From Nostoc flagelliforme FACHB-838 (GTDB taxonomy: Bacteria > Cyanobacteriota > Cyanobacteriia > Cyanobacteriales > Nostocaceae), in the NCBI RefSeq assembly GCF_014698065.1, contig NZ_JACJSI010000058.1, positions 1 through 43,562 of the forward strand: 43,562 bases of DNA, read 5' to 3'. A program made the translations under genes and the position numbers. Below are positions 26,091 to 34,421 of the stretch, one piece after another; within the stretch, counting starts at the first letter, position 1; the number at the start of each line of letters is the position of its first letter. The notes below the pieces were generated by a model. It ran no database searches. It saw only the letters and a list, made by a program, of their open reading frames with translations, and had not been told where the DNA came from.

Positions 26091-26233
26091 AACAAGTTGT
26101 TAAAAATGTTTATTCTCTGGCATGAGTTGTGAAAAAAGAAGGGAAATTCCATCTCTGCGTCATGAGAATGAAATTCCCCTTAAACCTTTATAATACCCCT
26201 AACATCAGATAGTTATCCACAGATGAAATTTAC

Positions 26234-26479
26234 TTAATTTCCACCAGATACAACAGATTTATTATGTATAGCAGTGTCTTCAGGCTTTCTCTGCCATTTG
26301 CCATCACTGCCTGGTTCGTATTCATTTTTTACACTATTCCAAGCTATTTCACGCGCACCTTCTTCACTCAAAGCATCCTTTTGAGCAGCATTGAATGCTG
26401 CAAGGAAAATCTGTTGTGCATGTTCAGGCAGTTGTTGTTTGATATCTTCAGATAATTCTTCTATTGTGTTATCAGGCAT
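26234..26479 (-). CDS. ChaB-family protein
   Basis: An 81-residue protein with the ChaB signature: LPEHAQQIFLAAFNAAQKDA, then EEGAREIAWNSVKNEYEPG and a Trp in DGKWQRK. ChaB was named as a regulator of the ChaA cation antiporter, but most homologues are stand-alone and of unknown role. The ATG at 26479 follows GGAGTAAAGTTT, a good ribosome site. The N-terminal MPDNTIEELSEDIKQ is typical of cyanobacterial copies. No chaA-like gene is nearby. Confidence 0.9.
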   Translation of the reverse strand: MPDNTIEELSEDIKQQLPEHAQQIFLAAFNAAQKDALSEEGAREIAWNSVKNEYEPGSDGKWQRKPEDTAIHNKSVVSGGN

Positions 26480-26594
26480 AAACTTTACTCCGATTATCTC
26501 AACTTAAGCTTATGCTAAAAAACTGCCAATCTAATTTCCTCTTTCTCTAAGTAGAGAAATAAATAATCATACTTTTGGCTGAGTCAAGCAATTT

Positions 26595-26909
26595 TTAGAT
26601 TAGTGATGCAATAATATTAATACTCATAGCTAAAATTGTGGTATCGAAAAAGAAACATAATATGCTATGTAACAGAGTCAAGCGCCTCATCTCCCGCAAT
26701 CCCGTCTCTACATCTGAAACTTGGCTAGTCATGCCAATGACAAAAGAATAATATAAGAATTCCCTGTAGTCTGGATAGTCATTATTAGGAAAATCTAAAC
26801 CTCCGCTGATTTTTTCACCGTGATTACGACTAATATATTTGTAATAGCTGTGTGCATATTGCACTGCAAACAATAATTTATTGTGTAGTCTAGTTATTAG
26901 TCTACACAC
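26595..26909 (-). pseudogene. truncated DUF1345 membrane protein (C-terminal half)
   Basis: The 104 codons match the C-terminal half of DUF1345 proteins as I know them: LLFAVQYAHSYYKY, GGLDFPNNDYPDYREF, YYSFVIGMTSQVSDVETG, MRRLTLLHSILCFFFDT and a final helix. Full-length members have about 200-220 residues with several more helices before this point, but here the frame is blocked after about 100 and the 2OG oxygenase gene begins 18 bp away on the other strand. The N-terminal half is therefore missing. Most likely a decayed gene; a short functional product is less likely. Confidence 0.75.
26882..26908. promoter_or_regulatory. dyad upstream of the 2OG oxygenase gene (possible operator)
   Basis: TGTGTAG (26882-26888) and CTACACA (26902-26908) are perfect inverted arms with a 13-bp centre, where CTA and TAG add further symmetry. 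It sits just ahead of the ribosome site AGGAG of the 26928 gene, a place for a repressor or an mRNA hairpin. It also covers the broken end of the DUF1345 remnant, so it could equally be a junction scar. Confidence 0.3.
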
Positions 26910-26927
26910 GATTAGGAGAACGGGAGT

Positions 26928-27947
26928 ATGGCAATCTTAGAAGTTGTGGATAAAGAGTTTTCACAAGTTCCCGTCATTGATATTAGTACATTGGTTTCTC
27001 AAACTAGCAATTATTCTGATGTAGTTGCAGACCAAATCAGACAAGCGTGCCAAGATTACGGTTTCTTTTATATCGTCGGACATGGAGTTGATGAACAACT
27101 ACAAGAGCAACTAGAATGTCTCAGTCAACAATTCTTCGCGCAGGATGTAGAAACCAAACTGAAGATTCGTATGGCTCTTGGCGGTAAAGCATGGCGAGGA
27201 TATTTCCCCGTGGGTAAGGAGTTGACATCAGGTAGACCTGATTTAAAAGAAGGTATTTACTTGGGTGCAGAACTAGAAGAAAACCACCCACTTGTGAAAG
27301 CTGGTGTACCAATGCACGGTCAAAATCTTTTTCCATCTAATATTCCCCAATTTAGGGAAACAGTACTGGATTATATAGACTCAATGACCAAACTTGGACA
27401 CACCCTAATGGCTGGTATTGCTCTAAGTTTAGGGTTAGAAAAGTCCTATTTTGCAGACCGTTATACAAAAGACCCATTAATATTATTTCGGATTTTCAAT
27501 TACCCTCCCAACCCATCATTATCTAAATCTGAATGGGGGGTAGGTGAACATACAGATTATGGAGTATTAACTATTCTCAAACAAGATAATGTTGGTGGGT
27601 TACAAGTCAAATCAAAGTCTGGTTGGATAGATGCACCTCCTATTCCTGGTTCATTTGTATGTAACATTGGGGATATGCTCGATCGCCTGACAGGAGGACT
27701 GTATCGCTCAACGCCCCACCGCGTTCAGAACCTATCAACAAATAATCGCCTGTCATTTCCTTTCTTCTTTGATCCCAACTTCAGCGTTGAAGTCAAACCC
27801 ATTGAACTGAACGACATAGTAGTAAATGATGATAAAAGTGATCGCTGGGATAAAGCCAGTGTCCACCAATTTCGCGGGACTTATGGCGATTATCTTTTGA
27901 ATAAAGTCTCTAAAGTATTTCCAGAACTACGACAAACAGTGTTTTAG
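26928..27947 (+). CDS. 2-oxoglutarate/Fe(II)-dependent oxygenase, isopenicillin-N-synthase-like
   Basis: A 339-residue non-haem iron oxygenase. The N-terminal DIOX_N domain (VPVIDISTLV, CQDYGFFYIVGHGV) is followed by the double-stranded beta helix with iron ligands His208-x-Asp210 (GEHTDYG) and His264 (STPHRVQN), and the 2-oxoglutarate-binding Arg274-x-Ser276 (NRLSFPFFFDPN). All catalytic residues are present. The substrate cannot be read; relatives hydroxylate or desaturate amino acids, hormones or natural products. AGGAG with GGGAG precede the ATG. It lies between two gene remnants (26595-26909 and 27987-28110), so the locus may be a site of insertion or loss. Confidence 0.9.
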   Translation: MAILEVVDKEFSQVPVIDISTLVSQTSNYSDVVADQIRQACQDYGFFYIVGHGVDEQLQEQLECLSQQFFAQDVETKLKIRMALGGKAWRGYFPVGKELTSGRPDLKEGIYLGAELEENHPLVKAGVPMHGQNLFPSNIPQFRETVLDYIDSMTKLGHTLMAGIALSLGLEKSYFADRYTKDPLILFRIFNYPPNPSLSKSEWGVGEHTDYGVLTILKQDNVGGLQVKSKSGWIDAPPIPGSFVCNIGDMLDRLTGGLYRSTPHRVQNLSTNNRLSFPFFFDPNFSVEVKPIELNDIVVNDDKSDRWDKASVHQFRGTYGDYLLNKVSKVFPELRQTVF

Positions 27948-27986
27948 AGTGCTGAGTAAAAGTTACTAACCTCGTGTCTTCTGCCT

Positions 27987-28110
27987 TCAATAAACAGATG
28001 TCAACAATTTATCTATCGCTGCTCGAAACGCCGTTGCTGCACCAGCACTCATATCATCAGTGGCTCTACCATAAAAGTAAGTGGTAGAACCAGAATCTTT
28101 ACTTACTAAC
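27987..28110 (-). pseudogene. C-terminal remnant of an unidentified gene
   Basis: On the minus strand, an open stretch ends at the TGA at 27987-27989 and reads LVSKDSGSTTYFYGRATDDM then SAGAATAFRAAIDKLLTSVY. The segment looks like genuine protein, with a beta strand and an alanine-rich helix. It has no good start and is preceded by repetitive AATTTGT sequence. It is faintly like the C-terminal domain of isopropylmalate-synthase-type enzymes, but I would not assign it. It lies just downstream of the DUF1499 gene, on the same strand. Confidence 0.4.
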
Positions 28111-28128
28111 TCAATTACAAATTACAAA

Positions 28129-28518
28129 TTACTTTAATTTGGTTCTAATCGTCTCTATTCGTTGACGATTAACACCTAAATCACTCTGACCTAAGCGTGA
28201 AGCTGAACGCACTTGAATTACATTAGCATTCCGGTCTAGATAGAATTCTACATCATCTACAAATCCCATTAAAGCACTTTTAAATTCTGCATATAAATAA
28301 TCTTGGCTTTCAGTAATGATTTTGGTTCTTGGTAATGACTGAATGATATTTTTAAGATTAGCGATCGCTACTTCAGGAGAAGACGTAAAAGTTAGTGGTG
28401 CAATTTTGTGGGTTGCATCTGTACTCTGACTAGAAACGCAGTTAGGGGAATTAGGGCAGGGTGCTAATTTACCGTTGCTAATACCTAAATTATTCGGTCG
28501 TTTGCCAGCAAAAACCAT
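28129..28518 (-). CDS. DUF1499 family protein
   Basis: A 129-residue protein from the ATG at 28518, which follows GGGAGA; an upstream in-frame ATG at 28560 would add 14 residues. The DUF1499 pattern is clear: LAPCPNSPNCVSSQ near the N-terminus, then a central YLYAEFKSALMGFVDDVEFYLD and the closing VIQVRSASRLGQSDLGVNRQRIETIR. Two cysteines in C-P-N-S-P-N-C are typical. The function of the family is not established. No signal peptide with this start. Confidence 0.88.
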   Translation of the reverse strand: MVFAGKRPNNLGISNGKLAPCPNSPNCVSSQSTDATHKIAPLTFTSSPEVAIANLKNIIQSLPRTKIITESQDYLYAEFKSALMGFVDDVEFYLDRNANVIQVRSASRLGQSDLGVNRQRIETIRTKLK

Positions 28519-28682
28519 AATTATGTCTCCCGGTAAGTCAATAAGTATACTCTCACACATTTGTCTTAATCACAGTAATACTTTGCAGCAATCCCATCTT
28601 CTGGCAAATGAGAGATTCGTTAAAACATCGGTGATGCGATCGCTCTATGATTCGGTAAGTACCGTCTAGGCGAAAATAAACT

Positions 28683-29831
28683 ATGACGCAAACAATTTCA
28701 ATCAACGACTCTGGGCGCTTGCAACTCACACCGCTAGAAATCCCATCTCGTCTGCTGTTGGGGCCAGGGCCATCCAACGCCCATCCTACAGTTCTCCAGG
28801 CGATAAATACCTCACCCGTTGGGCATCTTGACCCAGCTTTTCTCGCACTCATGGATGAAATTCAGTCGTTGTTACGCTACGTATGGCAAACAGAAAACTC
28901 ACTCACGATTGCAGTCAGTGGTACAGGAACAGCCGCAATGGAAGCAACCATCGCCAATGCTGTTGAACCCGGTGATGTGGTTTTGATTGGTGTAGCGGGT
29001 TACTTTGGTAATCGTCTTGTGGATATGGCTGGACGTTATGGCGCTGATGTGCGAACTATCACCAAACCTTGGGGACAAGTCTTTAACCTCGATGAACTCC
29101 AAACTGCTTTAAAAACTTATCGTCCAGCTATTTTAGCTCTAGTTCATGCTGAAACCTCCACTGGCGCACGTCAGCCATTGGAAGGAGTCACTGATTTGTG
29201 TCGTGAATTTGGTACTTTGCTGCTAGTGGATACAGTGACAAGTTTGGGTGGTGTCCCCTTGTTTTTGGATGCTTGGGGAGTTGACTTAGCTTATAGTTGT
29301 AGCCAAAAAGGGTTGGGTTGCCCACCTGGTGCTTCTCCTTTTACCATGAGTGCGCGTGCAGTTGAGAAATTGCAACAGCGGCAAACAAAGGTTGCAAACT
29401 GGTATTTAGATATGTTGTTACTGGGCAAGTATTGGGGCGCTGAACGCACCTATCACCACACAGCACCTATCAATTTATACTATGCATTGCGGGAAGCACT
29501 ACGTTTGCTTGCAGAAGAGGGGTTAGCAAATTCCTGGCAGCGGCATCAAAAAAACGTAGAATATCTCTGGGAAGGGTTGGAAAATTTAGGATTGAGTATG
29601 CACGTTGAGCAAGAGTATAGATTGCCAACCCTTACCACTGTCTGCATTCCAGCAGGGGTAGATGGGAAAGCGATCGCCCGGCAGTTACTCAATGAATATA
29701 ATATTGAAATTGGCGGTGGACTTGGCGAACTTGCTGGTAAAGTCTGGCGCGTTGGATTGATGGGCTTTAATAGTCGTAAAGATAGTGTTGACCAACTTTT
29801 AGCAGCACTGCGGCAGGTTTTACCGAAGTAA
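28683..29831 (+). CDS. class-V aminotransferase, alanine-glyoxylate/serine-glyoxylate type
   Basis: A 382-residue PLP enzyme of fold type I. It opens with SRLLLGPGPSNAHPTVLQA, the hallmark of alanine-glyoxylate and serine-pyruvate aminotransferases, and has VSGTGTAAMEA for phosphate binding, Asp183 in LLVDTVTSLGG and Lys209 in SCSQKGLGCPPG as the Schiff-base lysine. The C-terminal GGGLGELAGKVWRVGLMG is also typical. In cyanobacteria this enzyme removes glyoxylate formed by photorespiration by making glycine. There is no strong Shine-Dalgarno; the start fits family length. Confidence 0.92.
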   Translation: MTQTISINDSGRLQLTPLEIPSRLLLGPGPSNAHPTVLQAINTSPVGHLDPAFLALMDEIQSLLRYVWQTENSLTIAVSGTGTAAMEATIANAVEPGDVVLIGVAGYFGNRLVDMAGRYGADVRTITKPWGQVFNLDELQTALKTYRPAILALVHAETSTGARQPLEGVTDLCREFGTLLLVDTVTSLGGVPLFLDAWGVDLAYSCSQKGLGCPPGASPFTMSARAVEKLQQRQTKVANWYLDMLLLGKYWGAERTYHHTAPINLYYALREALRLLAEEGLANSWQRHQKNVEYLWEGLENLGLSMHVEQEYRLPTLTTVCIPAGVDGKAIARQLLNEYNIEIGGGLGELAGKVWRVGLMGFNSRKDSVDQLLAALRQVLPK

Positions 29832-30113
29832 CTTTTGCGTAGTTAGGTGCGTTAACAGTCGCGCGATACACCGGAAAAAATTAAATATCTGGTGGAAAAG
29901 AATGTAGAGACGCAAAATTTCGCGTCTCTACAAAGATTTTAGTTATTGTCAGTCGATGCAATAGCATGGCCAGGCGATGCAATGGCATTACCAGGCGATG
30001 CATTAATAATTCAGGAACTTGGGTTAAGGTGGCACAACAATACAAAGTGCGGCTCGTTTGCATCTTGTGAAAAACGTCAGGAGAATATATTTGTTGAGTA
30101 TTCCCTCCTGGTT
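29832..30113. repeat. hairpin and short tandem repeats in spacer
   Basis: A hairpin at 29903-29932 has 11-bp arms TGTAGAGACGC / GCGTCTCTACA and belongs to the same family as the one at 40223-40253. It is followed by about three copies of CCAGGCGATGCAATGGCATTA-like units (29955-30005). The hairpin lies 70 bp after the aminotransferase stop. Confidence 0.65.
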
Positions 30114-30224
30114 TCACTGCGATAAAAAACCAACAAACAGCAGAGGCAAGAGTATTAGGAGAGACACAATCAAAACGAGGGTTGCCGGCTCGATTTTAAT
30201 GTGGTTTTTTTGTGGATCGCGCAT
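30114..30224 (-). CDS. 36-residue single-helix membrane protein, unknown
   Basis: A short gene: ATG at 30224, TGA at 30114-30116. The product starts MRDPQKNHIKIEPATLVLIV and ends LLFVGFLSQ. It has a polar, basic N-terminus and one hydrophobic helix of about 22 residues (TLVLIVSLLILLPLLFVGFL). A GAAGAGAG ribosome-site-like sequence lies 7-14 bp upstream. The size recalls small photosystem, cytochrome b6f or NDH subunits, but it matches none that I know (PsbL, PsbJ, PsbM, PsaM, PsaI, PetN were considered). The next tiny gene at 30342-30449 runs in the same direction. Confidence 0.55.
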   Translation of the reverse strand: MRDPQKNHIKIEPATLVLIVSLLILLPLLFVGFLSQ

Positions 30225-30341
30225 TTAACACTCTCTTCAACAATAAGTATATTAACTCAGCCTAAAGGATGTTTATTCCTTTTTCCAAGCCCAATTAGGT
30301 TGAAAAATGTAAATTTTTAGCAAGTTTATCGCTCTATCAGC

Positions 30342-30449
30342 TTATTTCTTCCAAGGTAATTTAGTCCCCATTTCAGTCAATGCAGAAAAAATGAGATAAA
30401 GGACGAGTAACCCAGCACCCACAAAAAAAGTCAGTAAATCGTTATCCAT
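30342..30449 (-). CDS. 35-residue single-helix membrane protein, unknown
   Basis: ATG at 30449, TAA at 30342-30344, with AGGA 5-8 bp upstream of the start. The product starts MDNDLLTFFVGAGLLVLYLI and ends FSALTEMGTKLPWKK: a short acidic N-terminus, one helix, and a basic C-terminus, so the N-terminus is probably outside (lumenal or periplasmic) and the C-terminus cytoplasmic. Together with the 30114 gene it forms a same-strand pair 117 bp apart, downstream of the methyltransferase. I do not recognise it. Confidence 0.55.
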   Translation of the reverse strand: MDNDLLTFFVGAGLLVLYLIFSALTEMGTKLPWKK

Positions 30450-30570
30450 AAATCCTATTTTCTAAAACTTTGCCAATCATAACGGAATCACCTAATCTTT
30501 AGCGTTTTTCTCAGCAATTCTCATTAATACAGAAAAGAGAAAAACATACTTAACCCAAGCGTATTGCTTA

Positions 30571-31731
30571 TTAATACGTTGTTTGCAAATTTATAGTATT
30601 TAGATCAATATCAGTTAGATAAGGAATAAGCGCGTAGCCAATGCACTCTGCTAAACGCGGCGGCACAGCATTTCCAATTTGCCACATAGCTTTTTTCATA
30701 GAACCTTCAAAAATAAATGAATCTGGAAACGTCTGTAATCTTGCCATCTCACGCGCGGAAATAACACGGTTGAGATACGGATGAATATGAGTACCACCGT
30801 GATTTTCTTTAACGGTCATACTTGGTTTGCCTGGATATTGCCGTTTGAAAGCATCAACGTATTTTGTGTATAAAGAACCACCCGGAGGAACTTTAGCAAT
30901 TCGCTCTATATACTCAGGTGAATGCTTAGTCCATTGATGGTTTATCTCTGGTATTGGGGTATATGCTGGTAAATCGGAAATAGCCGATTCAATAGATTTA
31001 TACTCTTCAGGTAACAACTTAGCTTTGGGATAGGGATTTGGCATTCTAAATCTGTTAGCTATAAAGATAGCTCTTGGTCGGATTTGTGGCACTCCATAGG
31101 CAGCAGATTCAAGGATTGCAACAGATATATTAGGATAACCAATAGATTGAAACGCTTCAATAATTGCTTTTTTTACATCTCCGTTTTGTATAGTCAGAAT
31201 GCCTGGAACATTTTCCATAACAACGTACCAAGGACGTATTTCTGAGACAACACGCACAAATTCATAAAATAAACGATTACGGGGATCTTTATGGTCGCGT
31301 TTTCCTGCTACCGAGAAACCCTGACATGGTGGGCCACCTATAATAAGATTTACTTCAGGTAAACCGATTTCTTGTAGCCAATTACGGGAATTAAATTGTT
31401 CGATATCTCCACAAAAGTGATGACATTGTGGAAAGTTATTTTTATGGGTAGCAGAAGCAATTGGGTTGATTTCAACGCTAGCTAAGGGTTTAAATCCAGC
31501 TTGAACTAGTCCTTGTGTTATTCCCCCTGCTCCACAAAAGAGATCAATGAAGGTGTAATTAGATGGTGGATTTTGTACAGAATCAACATCAATAAATATT
31601 TTGTGTGGATCGGAGTCAATTTGATCTAATTCTCGTTTGAGACGTTCATAACGTCCTAATTTTGGTTTTTTTTGCTTTATAGTAAAGTGATTTTCCTCGT
31701 TAGAAAAAAAAGAAAGTTGGGTTTCTTGCAT
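30571..31731 (-). CDS. orphan DNA (cytosine-5-)-methyltransferase
   Basis: A 386-residue C5 methyltransferase. Motif I is FIDLFCGAGGITQG (residues 61-74, SAM binding), motif IV GGPPCQGFS with catalytic Cys136, motif VI MENVPG with Glu173, motif VIII QIRPRAIFIA, a short target-recognition region (about 215-310), motif IX REMARLQTFPD and motif X IGNAVPPRLAE. There is a 60-residue charged N-terminal extension. No restriction enzyme is next to it, so it looks solitary. Cyanobacteria often carry solitary C5 enzymes that modify CGATCG, the core of the HIP1 octamer abundant here; that specificity is a hypothesis. A 163-bp mobile-like element sits directly upstream (31764-31926). Confidence 0.93.
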   Translation of the reverse strand: MQETQLSFFSNEENHFTIKQKKPKLGRYERLKRELDQIDSDPHKIFIDVDSVQNPPSNYTFIDLFCGAGGITQGLVQAGFKPLASVEINPIASATHKNNFPQCHHFCGDIEQFNSRNWLQEIGLPEVNLIIGGPPCQGFSVAGKRDHKDPRNRLFYEFVRVVSEIRPWYVVMENVPGILTIQNGDVKKAIIEAFQSIGYPNISVAILESAAYGVPQIRPRAIFIANRFRMPNPYPKAKLLPEEYKSIESAISDLPAYTPIPEINHQWTKHSPEYIERIAKVPPGGSLYTKYVDAFKRQYPGKPSMTVKENHGGTHIHPYLNRVISAREMARLQTFPDSFIFEGSMKKAMWQIGNAVPPRLAECIGYALIPYLTDIDLNTINLQTTY

Positions 31732-31763
31732 TTTTTGTTTGATATTGATGTCTGCTTCAGTGT

Positions 31764-31926
31764 CAATACGGTTCAGTTAAGGCTAAAACTCTTTCTTTGT
31801 CAAAGTCAACTTTTTCTAACGTAGACGCTTCTCTACGAGACGCTACGCGAACGGCTTGCCGCAGGCTACCGCAGAGGCACAGAGAAAACAGAGAGAAGAG
31901 AAAAAATGCTTAACTGAACCGTATTG
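31764..31926. mobile_element. 163-bp MITE-like element with 18-bp inverted ends and 10-bp target duplication
   Basis: The left end CAATACGGTTCAGTTAAG (31764-31781) is perfectly complementary to the right end CTTAACTGAACCGTATTG (31909-31926). The flanks carry the same 10 bases, GCTTCAGTGT, at 31754-31763 and 31927-31936, as expected for a target-site duplication. The interior holds a scattered Nostoc sequence around ACGCTTCTCTACGAGACGC and GGCTTGCCGCAGGCTACCGC. No coding capacity. It stands 32 bp ahead of the methyltransferase start. Confidence 0.88.
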
Positions 31927-32071
31927 GCTTCAGTGTGACATATTGCCTATAATGTATCAAACATGGCATACTGTTTTAGAAACCCACAAAAGCCTAACCT
32001 AAAACAGATTTTAAGATTTAGGTTGTATACTTCACGAAGTTGAAATTTGTTATATTGCCGCGAGACTTTTC

Positions 32072-33652
32072 TTAAATTGTGACTAATGGTTTTTCAACAG
32101 GGTTAGGCGTGGTTAACGGATCAAATCCTAACTGCTCAGTAATGCGCTCTCTGGCTAAAAGGCGGTATTCCCAAAAATGCTCACCAGCAGCACATAAACC
32201 CAAATACATATTCACAAATTGCGGCTTGGTGCGGAGAATAGCCCAAAGTTGTTGCCAAAATTGACCGCGAATTTCCTGCCGTTGCCAACCTTGACGCCAG
32301 AGCAAGTGTGCAAGTAATCGCAGTCCTTTGCCAGGAGGAAAATACATTGTCTGCTGTAGTTGGGGATTAGGTGTAATCTTCAGGCATTGTTCAAAACAAC
32401 GTCGGAGATAATTTTTGGGTTCGTATATTCTCCAAATTGCCTCTAAATATTCTTTAGCAACTTCAGCCATCGGACGGGTAGGAACAAAATTCATTAAGGA
32501 ATTCTGATCTCCGACTTCTAAACCTCCAAATCCTTCTAATAATCGCTCTTCTTTTTTTAATCTTTGCCAGAGAGCAGTATTGGGAAGGGCTTGCAATATA
32601 CCTAGCATCGGTTGGGGAATGCCAGTTTCTTCAACAAAAGCTTGAATTCGCTCCCCAGCGCCAGTTTTTTCTCCATCAAAACCGATGATGAACCCTGCAT
32701 AGATGAGTAATCCAGCTTCATTGATGGTACGACAGGCTTCTAATAGGGGATTGCGAGTATTTTGAAACTTGCGAGTGACTTGCAGGCTGTCTTGATCTGG
32801 TGTTTCAATACCCAAAAAGACTGCGTAAAAACCAGCTTTAACCATTAATTCTAATAGCTCAGTGTCTTCTGCTAGGTTGACAGAAGCTTCGGTTAGGAAG
32901 GTGAAGGGATAATTGCGTTCCTGCATCCACGGAATTAATTCTTGTAAAAAACGTTTCACATTGCGTTTATTACCAATGAAATTATCATCCACTACGAATA
33001 GAGAGCCGCGCCAGCCTAAATCATAGAGGGTTTGGAGTTCTGCTAAAGTTTGGCTAGGTTCTTTAGTACGTGGTTTGCGACCATATAGATTGATGATGTC
33101 ACAGAATTCGCATTCAAAAGGACAACCGCGAGAAAACTGGATTGCCATCATTAAGTAATCATCTCGCTTGAGTAAATCAAAGCGAGGTATGGGGCTTTGG
33201 GTGACATCTGGTTTTTCTAAGGCGCGAAAAGTTCCTTGTTCTTCACCTTTAGCGATCGCATCTAAAAATTGTGGGACTGTTATCTCCCCTTCATCTAAAA
33301 TCAAATAGTTAGCTCCTGCTTTCAAGGCAGGTTCTGGCACTGAGGTTGGATAAGGGCCACCCACAGCTACTTTTTTCCCCAGTTGCGCTGCTTTGTGAAT
33401 TTGGGCGAGAAAGTCTTCTTTCTGTGCAAGCATGGCAGAAAGAATTACGATGTCGCACCATTGCCAATCAGCATCCGTTTCTTGGTTAACATTGCGGTCA
33501 TAAAACCGAACTTCCCACTCTGTTGGTAGCATAGCAGCAACAGTTAAAATCCCTAGCGGTGGAATAAATGCCTTAAGTCCCGCTATTTTCATGAATTCGT
33601 CGTAAGACCAAAAGGTTTTGGGAAAATGAGGGTAAAGTAAGAGTGCTTTCAT
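32072..33652 (-). CDS. B12-binding radical SAM protein with DUF4070 domain (HpnP-like family)
   Basis: A 526-residue protein with three parts: an N-terminal cobalamin-binding Rossmann-like domain (residues 1-140, MKALLLYPHFPKTFWSYDEF, with PPLGILTVAAMLP and VAVGGPYPT but no DxHxxG, as usual for this class), the radical SAM core (Cys177, Cys181, Cys184 in CPFECEFCD binding the 4Fe-4S cluster), and a C-terminal DUF4070 region. Members include the hopanoid C2-methylase HpnP, which has about this length, and several uncharacterised cyanobacterial paralogues. I cannot tell which this is; no other hopanoid gene is near. It likely performs a radical methylation or related reaction. Confidence 0.88.
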   Translation of the reverse strand: MKALLLYPHFPKTFWSYDEFMKIAGLKAFIPPLGILTVAAMLPTEWEVRFYDRNVNQETDADWQWCDIVILSAMLAQKEDFLAQIHKAAQLGKKVAVGGPYPTSVPEPALKAGANYLILDEGEITVPQFLDAIAKGEEQGTFRALEKPDVTQSPIPRFDLLKRDDYLMMAIQFSRGCPFECEFCDIINLYGRKPRTKEPSQTLAELQTLYDLGWRGSLFVVDDNFIGNKRNVKRFLQELIPWMQERNYPFTFLTEASVNLAEDTELLELMVKAGFYAVFLGIETPDQDSLQVTRKFQNTRNPLLEACRTINEAGLLIYAGFIIGFDGEKTGAGERIQAFVEETGIPQPMLGILQALPNTALWQRLKKEERLLEGFGGLEVGDQNSLMNFVPTRPMAEVAKEYLEAIWRIYEPKNYLRRCFEQCLKITPNPQLQQTMYFPPGKGLRLLAHLLWRQGWQRQEIRGQFWQQLWAILRTKPQFVNMYLGLCAAGEHFWEYRLLARERITEQLGFDPLTTPNPVEKPLVTI

Positions 33653-34421
33653 TGCTGTAGTCCTCTAACTAAAGTTGGATATTTTTTACTTCTGAAAAAT
33701 CTTTTTTTGAATGGCGATCGCAGATATGATGCTAAGATTGCACCACGTTTATTATTTATTTACCTGTCTGAAGATAGACAGTGGAAAATCTGCAAATCTG
33801 GTTTTTGATTTGTCACTGCAATAAAAACCAATGACGGATTTAAGAGACGAAAAACTGTTATATCAAACGTCTTCTGTGAAGACTAGAAAAAATTAGGAAT
33901 TATAAACTAGTAGTCTGTCCCATTAATTTTGCGGGGCTGCTAGATCCCCGACTTCTTCAAGAAGTCGGGGATCTGAACACCACTAACCTGTCAAAACTTT
34001 TGGGACAGACTATTAGTAGTCTGTCAAGTTCAAATTGATGGTTAAGCAAGTTCGTAGTAAGCACTAAAGTTCTTACTACAAACTCTCAAAACTAACTCAG
34101 ACATATAATAGAGTAGTAAAGCTTTCATCAGCAAACTCCCCTCAGTGGAAAATTTAACTCGTAATTTTTATAGCTTACTGCGATTTTCTCTGACAAAAAT
34201 TTAATTTTTGTCTATTTATGTAAATTAAAAGCCACAAATATTGATAGCGATCGCGCCGCACTCATTTCCTCATGATCAAATCTACAATCTGGGATTGACC
34301 AACACTGAATAGGGAAAGCTTGTTTTTCCAGGTAGATACTGGATGCTTAACCTTCAGTTAATTGAATTCGACAATATCAGTATTTATACTAATTTAGAAT
34401 ATATCAACTTTTTGAAGTTTT
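33653..34421. other. 769-bp intergenic region with mobile-like repeats
   Basis: It contains the inverted-repeat element at 33911-34012, a partial repeat of its end (TAGTAGTCTGTCAAG, about 34015), and another hairpin with arms GTAGTAAG (34054-34061) and CTTACTAC (34072-34079). The last 200 bp, AT-rich with one GCGATCGC, would hold the promoter of the SDR gene. No gene seen. Confidence 0.5.
33911..34012. repeat. small inverted-repeat element, copy 2 (TAGTCTGTCCCATTA ends), with nested palindrome
   Basis: The left end is TAGTCTGTCCCATTAATTTT (33911-33930) and the right end TGGGACAGACTA (34001-34012). The ends match the element at 5317-5446, but the interior differs: here it is mainly the GATCCCCGACTTCTT palindrome (33943-33973). 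Confidence 0.65.

Noticed and set aside
29881..30117. 78-codon minus-strand open frame
   Set aside because: It spans a hairpin repeat and short tandem repeats, with no protein-like composition or ribosome site.
32072..33652. Firm naming as hopanoid C2-methylase HpnP
   Set aside because: Length and architecture fit, but cyanobacteria have several DUF4070 radical SAM paralogues and no hopanoid gene is nearby, so only the family is given.
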